Source: Erysipelotrichaceae bacterium (GTDB taxonomy: Bacteria; Bacillota_I; Bacilli_A; Erysipelotrichales; Erysipelotrichaceae). Taken from it: a stretch of DNA of 11,342 nt. Positions 1 to 7,100 of this stretch are shown piece after piece. Location: assembly GCA_030533035.1 (NCBI GenBank), contig JAUNJW010000039.1, positions 1 through 11,342 on the forward strand, read 5' to 3'. Both the position numbers and the translations under genes were made by a program. How positions within the stretch are numbered: position 1 is the first letter of the stretch; each line of letters begins with the position of its first letter. Under the pieces are notes generated by a model, which searched no databases, was not told where the DNA came from, and saw nothing but the letters and a program-made list of their open reading frames with translations.

Positions 1-366
1 CTCCCCTTTTTTCTCATGGCCGTCCACGGTCAGGACTTCAAGGGAAAAGATATTCTCCATAAGCGGCGAAACATCCTGCAGGCCGCTTTCCTCCCGGACT
101 TCTCTTATGGCGACATTCATCATGTCTTTCTGCCCGTCGCAATGGCCGCCGAGCCAGGCCCATGAGTCATAGAGATTATGATAGGCCAGCAGAACCTTTG
201 TACGGTCTTTTGAGACAACCCAGGCAGACGCTGTCATGTGGAATGTATGATTGTCCCTTGTATAGATATCAGGTTCTGCGTCAAGAAGAGACAGGATCAG
301 ATCCCTGTCTTTTTCTTCCTGTTCGTTATACGGCTGATAAGTAAGAAGTTCTTCCTTCAGTTCCAT
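1..366 (-). CDS. NUDIX hydrolase (3' end outside window)
   Basis: The visible 122 residues form the N-terminal part of a NUDIX-fold hydrolase, a family that cleaves nucleoside diphosphates linked to another moiety. The NUDIX box follows a WAWLGGHCDG segment at about residues 78-87 and ends in REVREESGL, so the metal-binding REVxEE core is intact. The first glutamate of the classical G-x5-E-x7-REUxEE pattern reads as lysine here (GQKD). That position is not one of the core metal ligands, and I see it as subfamily variation. The ATG at 364-366 is preceded by GAGG about nine bases upstream, and the N-terminal extension before the fold (MELKEELLTYQPYNEQEEKD) suits this start. The substrate cannot be told from the sequence. 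The gene lies just downstream of the terminator at 384-406, so it either has its own promoter there or depends on readthrough. Confidence 0.88.
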   Translation of the reverse strand, partial: MELKEELLTYQPYNEQEEKDRDLILSLLDAEPDIYTRDNHTFHMTASAWVVSKDRTKVLLAYHNLYDSWAWLGGHCDGQKDMMNVAIREVREESGLQDVSPLMENIFSLEVLTVDGHEKKGE

Positions 367-383
367 TGCAGTGTTCCTCATTG

Positions 384-406
384 AAAAAACGGATGTCTCC
401 GTTTTT
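384..406 (-). terminator. Rho-independent terminator of the 142-aa gene
   Basis: A perfect 9-bp stem (385-393 with 398-406) closes a 4-nt loop (TGTC on the plus strand). Read on the minus strand it begins one base after the TAA stop at 408-410, and the right arm ends in a run of six U residues. It separates the 142-aa gene from the NUDIX gene, which starts at 366. Confidence 0.8.
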
Positions 407-407
407 C

Positions 408-836
408 TTACATTTCCGCCTGCAGGTCAGACAGTGCGTCAAGGATGCCTTCCACCTGTTCGATTGCGTTTCTCACCTGGTTTCTGGCGTTGTTGATCCG
501 GCTCTGCGACATCATGTCTGTAAAGAAATTATCGAAGAGATAATCCGCCACTTCCAGGAAATCATCCATCTGCACGTCCATCGTAGCCCAGCCATCCAGA
601 TCCAGCAGCTCACGGTTGAGCTGGTTCATTGCCTTCTTTGCCTTGCTCAGTTCATAGCTGGCTTCCTTCATCCGCTGTCTTTTGACAGCCGTGATGATCA
701 GGCCGCCGCCCATGATATCGGCAATTCCCCAGTTGCGCGCCTTGTTGAGAACCTCCTCGGCGTTGGTCAGATGATACAGGGCATCATTGGCGGCATTGAC
801 CGCCTCGGCCACTTCTTTTTCGTAATTAATACTCAT
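408..836 (-). CDS. Hypothetical helical protein, 142 aa
   Basis: I do not recognise this family with confidence. The protein is acidic and almost wholly predicted helix: a first helix at about residues 5-34, a glycine-rich turn WGIADIMGGG at 36-45 followed by a short hydrophobic stretch (LIITA) and basic KRQR, then heptad-like helices at about 53-80 and 112-141 that could form a coiled-coil bundle. There is no signal peptide, no cysteine and no clear catalytic motif, which fits a small cytoplasmic or membrane-associated structural or binding protein. Start at 836 is the only ATG that fits. Upstream there is only a weak TTGAG element about four bases away, so translation may be modest. The gene is flanked by hairpin terminators on both sides (880-904 before it, 384-406 after it) and therefore appears to be its own transcription unit, although I find no convincing promoter. 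Length, codon use and the terminator placed right after the stop support a real gene over the antisense frame. Confidence 0.78.
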   Translation of the reverse strand: MSINYEKEVAEAVNAANDALYHLTNAEEVLNKARNWGIADIMGGGLIITAVKRQRMKEASYELSKAKKAMNQLNRELLDLDGWATMDVQMDDFLEVADYLFDNFFTDMMSQSRINNARNQVRNAIEQVEGILDALSDLQAEM

Positions 837-879
837 ATCTCAAGTTTACATCATTTTCAGCCATAAGTCGGGGAAATTA

Positions 880-904
880 AAAGAACGGCCATTGACCGTT
901 CTTT
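880..904 (-). terminator. Rho-independent terminator of the PTS IIB gene
   Basis: A perfect 9-bp inverted repeat (880-888 with 896-904, CGG/CCG at the inner end) with a 7-nt loop starts seven bases after the IIB stop codon. On the minus strand the right arm ends TTCTTTTAATTT, giving a U-rich tail. The placement ends the single-gene IIB transcript. Confidence 0.8.
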
Positions 905-910
905 AAGGTT

Positions 911-1219
911 TCAATCTCCGTTGATTGTTCTTTCAGCCAGCTCAATGATCGCTTCACCGTCAACCATGCCGAACATATGCATATCCATTACCGAGAAAAC
1001 GGCATCCGGATATCTGCGCTGAAGTGAACCGAGCTGGAACTTGATCTGCGGAGCAACCAGAACAACATCGGCTTCGGGAACATACTTGTCCGCCTGTTCA
1101 ATGGTTGTCGCTTCAAATTCATATTCGGTCTTGCCAAGTTTGTCCCTGGCTTCTTCCAGCTTGTCAACAAGAATACTGGTGGAAATACCTGCGCCGCAGA
1201 GCAATAAGATCTTTTTCAT
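911..1219 (-). CDS. PTS system lactose/cellobiose-type IIB subunit
   Basis: This 102-aa cytoplasmic protein is the IIB component of a Lac-family phosphotransferase system (cellobiose/chitobiose/lichenan type), which relays phosphate from IIA to a sugar bound by membrane IIC. It opens with MKKILLLCGAGISTSILV: the beta strand and P-loop CGAGxSTS with the phosphorylated cysteine at residue 8. The segment VVLVAPQIKFQL at about 51-62 is the second conserved strand of the fold. Length matches the family's usual 100-105 residues. A strong SD (AGAGGGAG) lies just upstream. No IIA, IIC, antiterminator or glycosidase gene is adjacent, and the gene has its own promoter (1249-1277) and terminator (880-904). 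It is therefore an orphan subunit, serving a IIC encoded elsewhere or having a regulatory role. The sugar cannot be named from this sequence. Confidence 0.93.
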   Translation of the reverse strand: MKKILLLCGAGISTSILVDKLEEARDKLGKTEYEFEATTIEQADKYVPEADVVLVAPQIKFQLGSLQRRYPDAVFSVMDMHMFGMVDGEAIIELAERTINGD

Positions 1220-1248
1220 GGTTATTCTCCCTCTGGTGATGCAATTTC

Positions 1249-1277
1249 ATTTTAGAACGGCTGTGGCTCTGTTTCAA
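1249..1277 (-). promoter_or_regulatory. Promoter of the PTS IIB gene
   Basis: On the minus strand a TTGAAA -35 box (1272-1277) and a TAAAAT -10 box (1249-1254) are separated by exactly 17 bp. Each box differs from the sigma-A consensus at one position. The predicted start at about 1242 leaves a leader of roughly 22 nt carrying the SD of the IIB gene. It lies in the 80-bp gap after the sulfhydrylase stop. Confidence 0.75.
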
Positions 1278-1299
1278 ATACTCTGATCCTTAAATTGAA

Positions 1300-2577
1300 T
1301 TATTTTACCTGATCAAGGGCATTTTTCAGATCATCGATGATATCGTCAACATTTTCAATGCCGACGGACAGTCTGATCAGATCCGGTCCGACGCCGGCTG
1401 CCACGAGTTCCTCATCGCTCATCTGGCGGTGGGTTGAGGAAGCCGGATGAAGAACACATGTATGGGCGTCCGCCACATGGGTCGCGATAATGGCGACCTT
1501 CAGGTGCTTCATGAATTCCTCAGCAGCTTTTCTGCCGCCCCTGACGCCGAAGGAAATGACGCCGCATGTTCCGTCCGGCATATACTTCTTCGCTCTTTCA
1601 TAGTACTTGTTGGAAGGCAGGCCGGGATAATTGACCCAGGCAACGCGGTCATCCTTTTCCAGGAATTCCGCTACCTTCTGGGCATTGGAGCAGTGTCTGT
1701 CCATGCGGACAGCCAGGGACTCAAGGCCGAGATTGAGCAGATAGGCATTCATCGGTGCCTGGATGGAGCCGAGGTCGCGCATCAGCTGGGCTGTCGCCTT
1801 TGTGATGAAGGCGCCGCCGAGGCCGAACTTCTCAGCATATGTGATTCCGTGATAAGACTCGTCCGGTGTTGTCAGGCCGGGGAACTTGTCGCTGTGGGCC
1901 ATCCAGTCAAATCTGCCGGAGTCGACGATACAGCCGCCGACAGCCGCGTCATGGCCGTCCATGTACTTGGTGGTGGAATGGGTAACGATATCCGCGCCGA
2001 ATTCGATCGGGCGGCAGTTGACCGGTGTCGCGAATGTGTTGTCAATGATCAGCGGTACGCCATGGGCATGGGCCGCTTTGGCAAAACGCTCAATATCGAA
2101 TACGATCAGGGCCGGATTGGCAATGGTTTCACCGAAGACACACTTGGTGTTGGGTTTGAATGCCGCTTCGAGCTCCTCGTCGGAGCAGTCGGGATCGACG
2201 AATGTGAAATCAATGCCCATTCTTCTCATTGTGACATTGAACAGGTTGTAGCTGCCTCCGTAAATTGTTGAGGAGGAGATGACGTGGTCGCCTTCCCCGG
2301 CCAGATTGAAGACCGAGAAGAAAGTGGCCGCCTGTCCTGATGATGTCAGCATAGCTGCGGTTCCGCCTTCGAGGGCAGCGATCTTGGCTGCCACGTAATC
2401 GTTGGTCGGATTCTGCAGTCTGGTATAGAAGTAGCCTTCTGCCTCAAGGTCGAACAGCTTTCCCATATCTTCGCTGGTGTCATACTTGAATGTTGTACTC
2501 TGGATAATCGGGATCATTCTCGATTCGCCGTTTTTAGGCACATAGCCCGCCTGAACGCATTTGGTTTCCTTTTTCAT
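1300..2577 (-). CDS. metY: O-acetylhomoserine sulfhydrylase (MetY-type, PLP-dependent)
   Basis: This 425-aa cytoplasmic enzyme belongs to the Cys/Met metabolism PLP family and most resembles O-acetylhomoserine aminocarboxypropyltransferases, which make homocysteine from O-acetylhomoserine and sulfide. Visible landmarks, numbered from my start, are YTRLQNPTND (51-60), SSGQAA (79-84) in the cofactor phosphate loop, the DNTFATP segment (179-185) with the PLP-contacting aspartate, and STTKYMDGH (201-209), in which K204 is the Schiff-base lysine. The C-terminal SVGIENVDDIIDDLKNAL is typical. Length fits the family. An in-frame ATG at 2643 would add 22 residues, but I prefer 2577 because AGGAGAG (2588-2594) precedes it, a TATAAT lies at 2602-2607, and the family normally starts near ETKCVQAGY. 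Related enzymes with other gamma-substituents (cystathionine synthase, methionine gamma-lyase) cannot be fully excluded. No T-box or S-box leader is visible. Confidence 0.92.
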   Translation of the reverse strand: MKKETKCVQAGYVPKNGESRMIPIIQSTTFKYDTSEDMGKLFDLEAEGYFYTRLQNPTNDYVAAKIAALEGGTAAMLTSSGQAATFFSVFNLAGEGDHVISSSTIYGGSYNLFNVTMRRMGIDFTFVDPDCSDEELEAAFKPNTKCVFGETIANPALIVFDIERFAKAAHAHGVPLIIDNTFATPVNCRPIEFGADIVTHSTTKYMDGHDAAVGGCIVDSGRFDWMAHSDKFPGLTTPDESYHGITYAEKFGLGGAFITKATAQLMRDLGSIQAPMNAYLLNLGLESLAVRMDRHCSNAQKVAEFLEKDDRVAWVNYPGLPSNKYYERAKKYMPDGTCGVISFGVRGGRKAAEEFMKHLKVAIIATHVADAHTCVLHPASSTHRQMSDEELVAAGVGPDLIRLSVGIENVDDIIDDLKNALDQVK

Positions 2578-2587
2578 TTTGCTATTA

Positions 2588-2607
2588 CTCTCCTGGCTTC
2601 CATTATA
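2588..2607 (-). promoter_or_regulatory. -10 box and ribosome binding site of metY
   Basis: A consensus TATAAT (2602-2607, minus strand) is followed by AGGAGAG (2588-2594), about ten bases before the ATG at 2577. No good -35 box is found at 16-18 bp. If the -10 is used, transcription would start at about 2595, leaving a very short leader and excluding the upstream in-frame ATGs as starts. Confidence 0.45.
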
Positions 2608-2622
2608 GTCATTTTCACCCAT

Positions 2623-2653
2623 ACAGGTATTGTCTATTTGCATACATGCCTGT
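2623..2653. repeat. Imperfect dyad upstream of metY
   Basis: ACAGGTAT (2623-2630) and ATGCCTGT (2646-2653) form an inverted repeat of eight positions with one mismatch and a 15-bp spacer. It overlaps the expected -35 region of metY and begins just after the stop codon of the 54-aa ORF. It could be an operator or a weak end signal. There is no U tract, so a terminator is less likely. Confidence 0.3.
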
Positions 2654-2655
2654 TT

Positions 2656-2820
2656 TTACTCTCTGGGCCCTTTCACAAGTGCGGGGTTGATGCCGATGGT
2701 CATGCACACAGTCGCGAAAAAAATGTAGATCAGGCGGCCGGTCATCATGAAGATGACCAGAAACAGAGCCGCCGTCGAAAAATAAACAATCCGGTAGGTT
2801 TTAATCTCTTTTTCTGTCAT
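2656..2820 (-). CDS. Small hydrophobic protein, 54 aa
   Basis: An ORF starting at ATG 2818-2820 and ending TAA at 2656-2658 encodes 54 residues beginning MTEKEIKTYRIVYFSTAALF. A charged N-terminus is followed by two hydrophobic stretches (about 11-27 and 30-44) separated by TGR, then a short polar tail KGPRE. This is the profile of a small integral membrane protein with one or two passes. It starts eight bases after the yaaA stop, with GAGG about eight bases before the ATG, so it looks like the third gene of the peroxiredoxin-yaaA unit. The frame is uninterrupted, and no competing ORF explains the 185-bp stretch between yaaA and metY. I do not recognise a family. It is short enough to be chance, but its position, SD and hydrophobic pattern favour a real gene. 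Confidence 0.6.
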   Translation of the reverse strand: MTEKEIKTYRIVYFSTAALFLVIFMMTGRLIYIFFATVCMTIGINPALVKGPRE

Positions 2821-2828
2821 ACACAGCC

Positions 2829-3566
2829 TCATGGTCTTTTCAGGAAAACATATTCCTTTTCCGAGGACAGTTCTTCACTGAACTGCCAGCCGGCATTGAA
2901 ATCTTTCAGCCGCCGGGGTTCTTCAATATTGTTTTCCGCCATCCACCAGGTCATTTCGCCCCTGGCCATTTTGGCCATGGTTCCCTTCTGGATGACTTTT
3001 CCGTTTTTCATTTCACCGAACACCGCGGTGATCATGGTGTCATTTTCCTTCAGATATTTCTCAATGGCTGAAGAATATTCCTTTGAAGCCAGGTTGATGA
3101 TGACGCCGTCCTCATCCCTGACCTCCCGGTAAAGCCAATCAGCCCAGAAGGAATACAGATCGCCGGTGCCGGGCATGACCGCCTGCATTTCCAGACGGTA
3201 CGGCGTGACGCCGTCAAATGGTTTCAGAACGCCGTAGAACCCGCTGAGAATCCGCAGATGGGACTGCAGATATTCCAGCTGCTTTTCTGTCATGGCGCCC
3301 GGCGCCATATGCTGATAGGCCAGGCCGACATAGGTGAAGACCGCCGGCGAAAGCTTCTCATGAAGATTCATTACAGCCAGTCTTTCCATGTTCTGGTCTG
3401 TTATCTTATCCGAACAGTTCCACATCTTTTTCAGATCAGCCCGGTCCAGCGAGCGCATTGTGTCCAGCAGCTTCTGTGTCTGTTCCAGAAAGACCGGCAG
3501 ATCCCGCACGGCAAAATCATCATCCGCCCGCTGCATCTTCTTGGCCGGCGCCAATATGATTTTCAT
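2829..3566 (-). CDS. yaaA: Peroxide stress protein YaaA (UPF0246/DUF328)
   Basis: The 245-aa product matches the YaaA family over its full usual length. Characteristic segments are MKIILAPAKKM at the N-terminus, SPAVFTYVGLAYQ (73-85), LRILSGFYGVLKPFDGVTPY (104-123), NLASKEYS (158-165) and KGTMAKMARGEM (194-205). In E. coli the family member is induced by hydrogen peroxide through OxyR and limits DNA and protein damage by reducing intracellular unincorporated iron. It has a DNA-binding fold with an unusual cantaloupe-like shape. Its ATG overlaps the peroxiredoxin stop (ATGA, 3563-3566), implying translational coupling and one transcript. That pairing agrees with a role in peroxide defence. No PerR box was found upstream of the unit. 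Confidence 0.95.
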   Translation of the reverse strand: MKIILAPAKKMQRADDDFAVRDLPVFLEQTQKLLDTMRSLDRADLKKMWNCSDKITDQNMERLAVMNLHEKLSPAVFTYVGLAYQHMAPGAMTEKQLEYLQSHLRILSGFYGVLKPFDGVTPYRLEMQAVMPGTGDLYSFWADWLYREVRDEDGVIINLASKEYSSAIEKYLKENDTMITAVFGEMKNGKVIQKGTMAKMARGEMTWWMAENNIEEPRRLKDFNAGWQFSEELSSEKEYVFLKRP

Positions 3567-4018
3567 TGCAGATCAGCCAGCACATCTTCCGGATGCGTGG
3601 CGCCTTTCACTTTCTGGTAAGCCCTGGCAATAACGCCGTTTTCGTCAATCAGATATGTGGAACGTTCTGTTCCCTTTACCTTTTTGCCGTACATGTTTTT
3701 ATCAACCCATACGTCATAAAGTTCCAGGACCTTATGATCCGGGTCCGCCAGAAGCGTAAACGGCAGCGACTGCTTTTCCTCAAAGTTCTTGTGGGAAGCC
3801 ACGGTATCCTTGGAAACGCCTAAAATCACGGCGCCTTTTTCAGTGAACTGGGGCATCCGGTCACGGAATGAGCAGGCTTCCTTAATACAGCCGGCTGTCT
3901 GGTCTTTCGGATAGAAATAAAGAATGACCTTCTGACCGCGGTATTGGGAAAGGGTGTGAATCTCACCGTTCTGATCCGGCAGTGAGAAATCGGGGGCAAT
4001 GGTTCCGACAGTAAGCAT
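3563..4018 (-). CDS. bcp: Thiol peroxidase, Bcp/PrxQ-type peroxiredoxin
   Basis: This 151-aa cytoplasmic enzyme reduces hydrogen peroxide and organic peroxides using a reactive cysteine, with electrons usually from thioredoxin. From my start the active site is YPKDQTAGC, with P37, T41 and peroxidatic C44 (PxxxTxxC). The resolving cysteine C49 sits five residues on (CIKEAC), the spacing seen in the atypical 2-Cys Bcp class. An RSTYLID strand near 120 carries the conserved arginine. The usual TPGC is TAGC here, a conservative change. An in-frame ATG at 4084 would add 22 residues, but these read through the ABC gene's terminator hairpin. The ATG at 4016-4018 has AGGAG eight bases upstream (4027-4031) and the usual family N-terminus, so I place the start there. 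The stop overlaps yaaA by four bases. Confidence 0.94.
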   Translation of the reverse strand: MLTVGTIAPDFSLPDQNGEIHTLSQYRGQKVILYFYPKDQTAGCIKEACSFRDRMPQFTEKGAVILGVSKDTVASHKNFEEKQSLPFTLLADPDHKVLELYDVWVDKNMYGKKVKGTERSTYLIDENGVIARAYQKVKGATHPEDVLADLQ

Positions 4019-4026
4019 AATTTCAA

Positions 4027-4031
4027 CTCCT
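4027..4031 (-). promoter_or_regulatory. Ribosome binding site deciding the peroxiredoxin start
   Basis: AGGAG on the minus strand, eight bases before the ATG at 4018. No comparable SD precedes the alternative in-frame ATG at 4084. Confidence 0.75.
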
Positions 4032-4044
4032 GATATTTTCTTCA

Positions 4045-4053
4045 ATTGTAACA
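4045..4053 (-). promoter_or_regulatory. Putative extended -10 promoter of the peroxiredoxin-yaaA unit
   Basis: The minus strand reads TGTTACAAT: a TACAAT -10 (4045-4050) with an upstream TG in the extended -10 position. A matching -35 is not visible. It lies within and just after the U-tract of the ABC terminator. A start at about 4038 would leave a leader of about 20 nt containing the SD at 4027-4031. Alternatively the unit is fed by readthrough from the ABC gene. Confidence 0.45.
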
Positions 4054-4092
4054 AAAAGCCCCTGCCGTGATCTTTCAAAATCACGCAGGAGC
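4053..4092 (-). terminator. Rho-independent terminator of the ABC transporter gene
   Basis: Read on the minus strand, GCTCCTGCGTGAT (4080-4092) pairs with ATCACGGCAGGGGC (4058-4071), with one bulged base and one mismatch around an 8-nt loop, followed by TTTTTGTT. It begins 15 bases after the ABC stop and is the strongest terminator in the window. Confidence 0.9.
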
Positions 4093-4107
4093 AAAAGTCT
4101 GTATTTC

Positions 4108-7100
4108 TTATTCCGAACGCAGGGCGATGACCGGATCCTTCTGGGCTGCCTGCCGGGAAGGAATCAGGCCGCCGATCAGGGTCAGGATGACGCTGATGAT
4201 GACAAGAATCACGGCGTTGGCCGCCGGCAGGAAGGCGTTGATGGCGTAGTTGTCCGTCAGGTTGTGGATGACGGCGTTGATCGGCACCAGCAATGCGTAT
4301 GTTATGCCGACGCCGAGCAGACCGGAAAGCAGGCCGATGATGAACGTCTCGGCATTGAAGACTTCCGAAATATTCCGCTTGGAGGCGCCGATTGCGCGCA
4401 GGATACCGATTTCCTTGATTCTTTCAAGGACGGAGATGTATGTGATGATGCCGATCATGATTGAGGAGACAATCAGGGAAACGGCAACGAAGGCAATCAG
4501 GACATAGCTGACGGTGTTGACGATGTTGGTGACGCCGCTCATCAGAGTGCCGACCACATCGGTATATTCAACGACCTTGTCCTCATCTTCTTCCCGCATC
4601 CTGGCATTGTACTGGTCCAGGATCTTCAGGATTTCCGCTTTGGATTCAAAATCCTTCGGGTAGATGGAGACGACATACGGTTTATTCATGTCGGCATAGC
4701 CGAGGGTTCTCAGGTTGGAATCATAGGTGGAGGAATTGGAGGACATCATGGAGGTCATCAGTTCCTGCAGATCTTCCTCGGTCATATTCACCTTGATCGC
4801 TTCCGAGAAGGCATTGGCATTGACAGAGAAGACATTGGAGAGGTTCGAGAAAGCCGCCAGCTGTGAAGAGATGGCGGACGTCAGGCCGGAAGCCATCTGC
4901 GACATCATCTGCTGGACGCCATCCTGGATCGATTTCTGCAGAGATGAGGCAAAGCCGCCCACCTGGGCGTTGATCAGCCGGCTGATCTGGGCGGAAAGAT
5001 CATAAGCCTTGTCCCCTGTTGAAAATACTTCCCTCAGCCTCTTGTGGGTTCTTTCCAGGGCCAGATATTCATTGAGCGAATCCGTAAACAGGCCGGGATC
5101 CGGAATATTGCCCTTTTCCTCTGCGTACTCTGTATATCCTTCGCCGACAGCCTTTGCGAAATCCGTCAGCTGCTTTTCAGTGACCTGCACATTTTCAAAG
5201 GCGGCCGACATGGTTCCCAGCGCTTCCGCGATCCGCTGCTGTCCTTCTTCCGAATTGAGATATTCCGGCAGATGTTCAACAAAGGCATTCGGATCGGATG
5301 TGGCAATGTCATGATCCACAAGCCACTGCGGATAGCCTGCCATCACCTGGGACAGAGCGTCGGTGAACATAGCCGGGTCAATGGAGTCAATTCCGCTTTC
5401 ATGGAGGATTTTGTTGATTTCATCCCGGAGCAGGTTCCTGCCCTCTTCTTCGGAAATATAGGTTCCGAACGCTTTCGGCAGTTTTGCCCAGTCAGTGGTT
5501 TCTTCCTTTGAGGAATACTCCGTATAGCCTTCAACTGTTTTCTGCGCCAGGTCAAAGAGTTCCTTTGAATCGATATCAAACCGCAGCTGGCTCAGCAGGG
5601 AAGCAAGGTCGAGATTCATCTGCGGCACATTGAAGTTCAGTGATGAGAAATCCACCGCTGAGGAAAGGTCAATGCCTTTAAAGTCCGCATTCAGCGAGCT
5701 CATGTCGAAATTGAAGGCATTCTGCATGGCCTTTTCATCGATGCTGAACATCTTGGAAAGATCCATGCCCTGCTTCTTCTCGTCAAACGGCTTGCCGGTG
5801 ATGACATTGATATCCGGATCAGACAGCTGGGCCCGGACAATCCTGGCGTCGGAAGCCTTTCTGACAACATAATCGGTCAGGGAGGAAGGATAGCCGATGC
5901 CCGTCATCAGCATCGCGGCTGATTCTGTATCGCGGGGCTGGACAACGCCGACAATACTGATATCGACAGCGTCGTCAAGCAGTGAGCGCATGTATTCATC
6001 GTCCTCACCCTTGTCGCGCCAGACCTCAAATTCCTCATCGTAGACATAGCGGTCTGCGCTGGTGATCAGCTTGAAGCTGACATTGAGGAAATCATCATAA
6101 TCAAATTCCATGATTCCCGTGTCATCGATCCTGACAGTATCCTTCTCGGTGAGTTCCTTCAGCATGGCCGTCAGCTCATCCGGGTCACGCAGGCCCATGG
6201 CGTAAAGTGTGTAATCCGTCACCCTGCCGGTGGCAGAAAGGACAAGCACACACTCATTGAAATGTTCAGGCCAGCGTCCGGCCTTCACATCATACTGGTT
6301 GATATACAGGCCTTCGGTGTCGGGGATCTGGTGGAATGTATCCGTTGAGGTAAACGCGGAAAGCGCGGAAGAGCTGCCCGAATATCCCAGTCCCATGGAG
6401 CTGAATGTTATGTCGGGGTTGACCTGCCTGACCTTGTTTCCCTTGTAGATCTGCCAGATCTCAGGCACGATGTTATAGCTGTATTCAACCGCCTTGGCAT
6501 AGGCGGTGATATTGCTCTGGGGGCTGTCGAGAAATTCTTTCAGAGCGACAAGATCGTTGGTATTGAGACCTGAGAACATCCGGGTAATGGTTTTTCTTTC
6601 CATGACCCTGTCTTTGGAAGAGACTTCCGTGGTGTCGGTTCTTTCCGCCAGTCCCGCCAGCGAGAACGCGCTGGTCTGGATGGAAACGGGATACTCCGAC
6701 AGGGTGTCCTCTTCGATTGACCTGATATAGTCGTTGACGCCGTTGGAAAGAGAAAGAATCAGGGCAATGCCGATAATGCCGATGGAGCCGGCAAAGGCAA
6801 CCAGGAAGGTCCTCGCCTTCTTGGTTCTCAGGTTGTTGAAACTCAATGCCAGCGACGTCAGCAGCGACATCGAGGACTTGCCCAGATTGTCATATCTGGT
6901 CGGTTCCTCATGGATCTCATAAGGATCCGTATCGGAAATGATGCGGCCGTCGCGCAGCCTGACAATCCTGGTGGCGTACTGTTCGGCCAGTTCCGGGTTG
7001 TGGGTGACCATGACAACCAGCCTGTCCCGGGCCACCTCCTTGAGCAGGTCCATGACCTGCACGGATGTTTCTGTATCCAGGGCGCCGGTCGGCTCGTCCG

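Noticed and set aside
366..866. 166-aa plus-strand ORF
   Set aside because: It lies opposite the 142-aa gene, has no SD and low-complexity histidine-rich content, and its end overlaps the opposing gene's leader. It is an antisense shadow.
1447..2271. 274-aa plus-strand ORF inside metY
   Set aside because: It is antisense to a clearly conserved PLP enzyme, with no SD and no recognisable domain.
2578..2643. 22-residue N-terminal extension of metY
   Set aside because: The extension has no SD, lies across the -10 element and is unlike the family's N-terminus.
2578..2655. S-box (SAM) or T-box riboswitch upstream of metY
   Set aside because: The leader is too short, and neither the conserved core helices nor a T-box sequence is visible.
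4030..4055. PerR box before the peroxiredoxin gene
   Set aside because: Only the left half of a TTATAATnATTATAA-like site is approximated (TTACAAT). The right half does not match.
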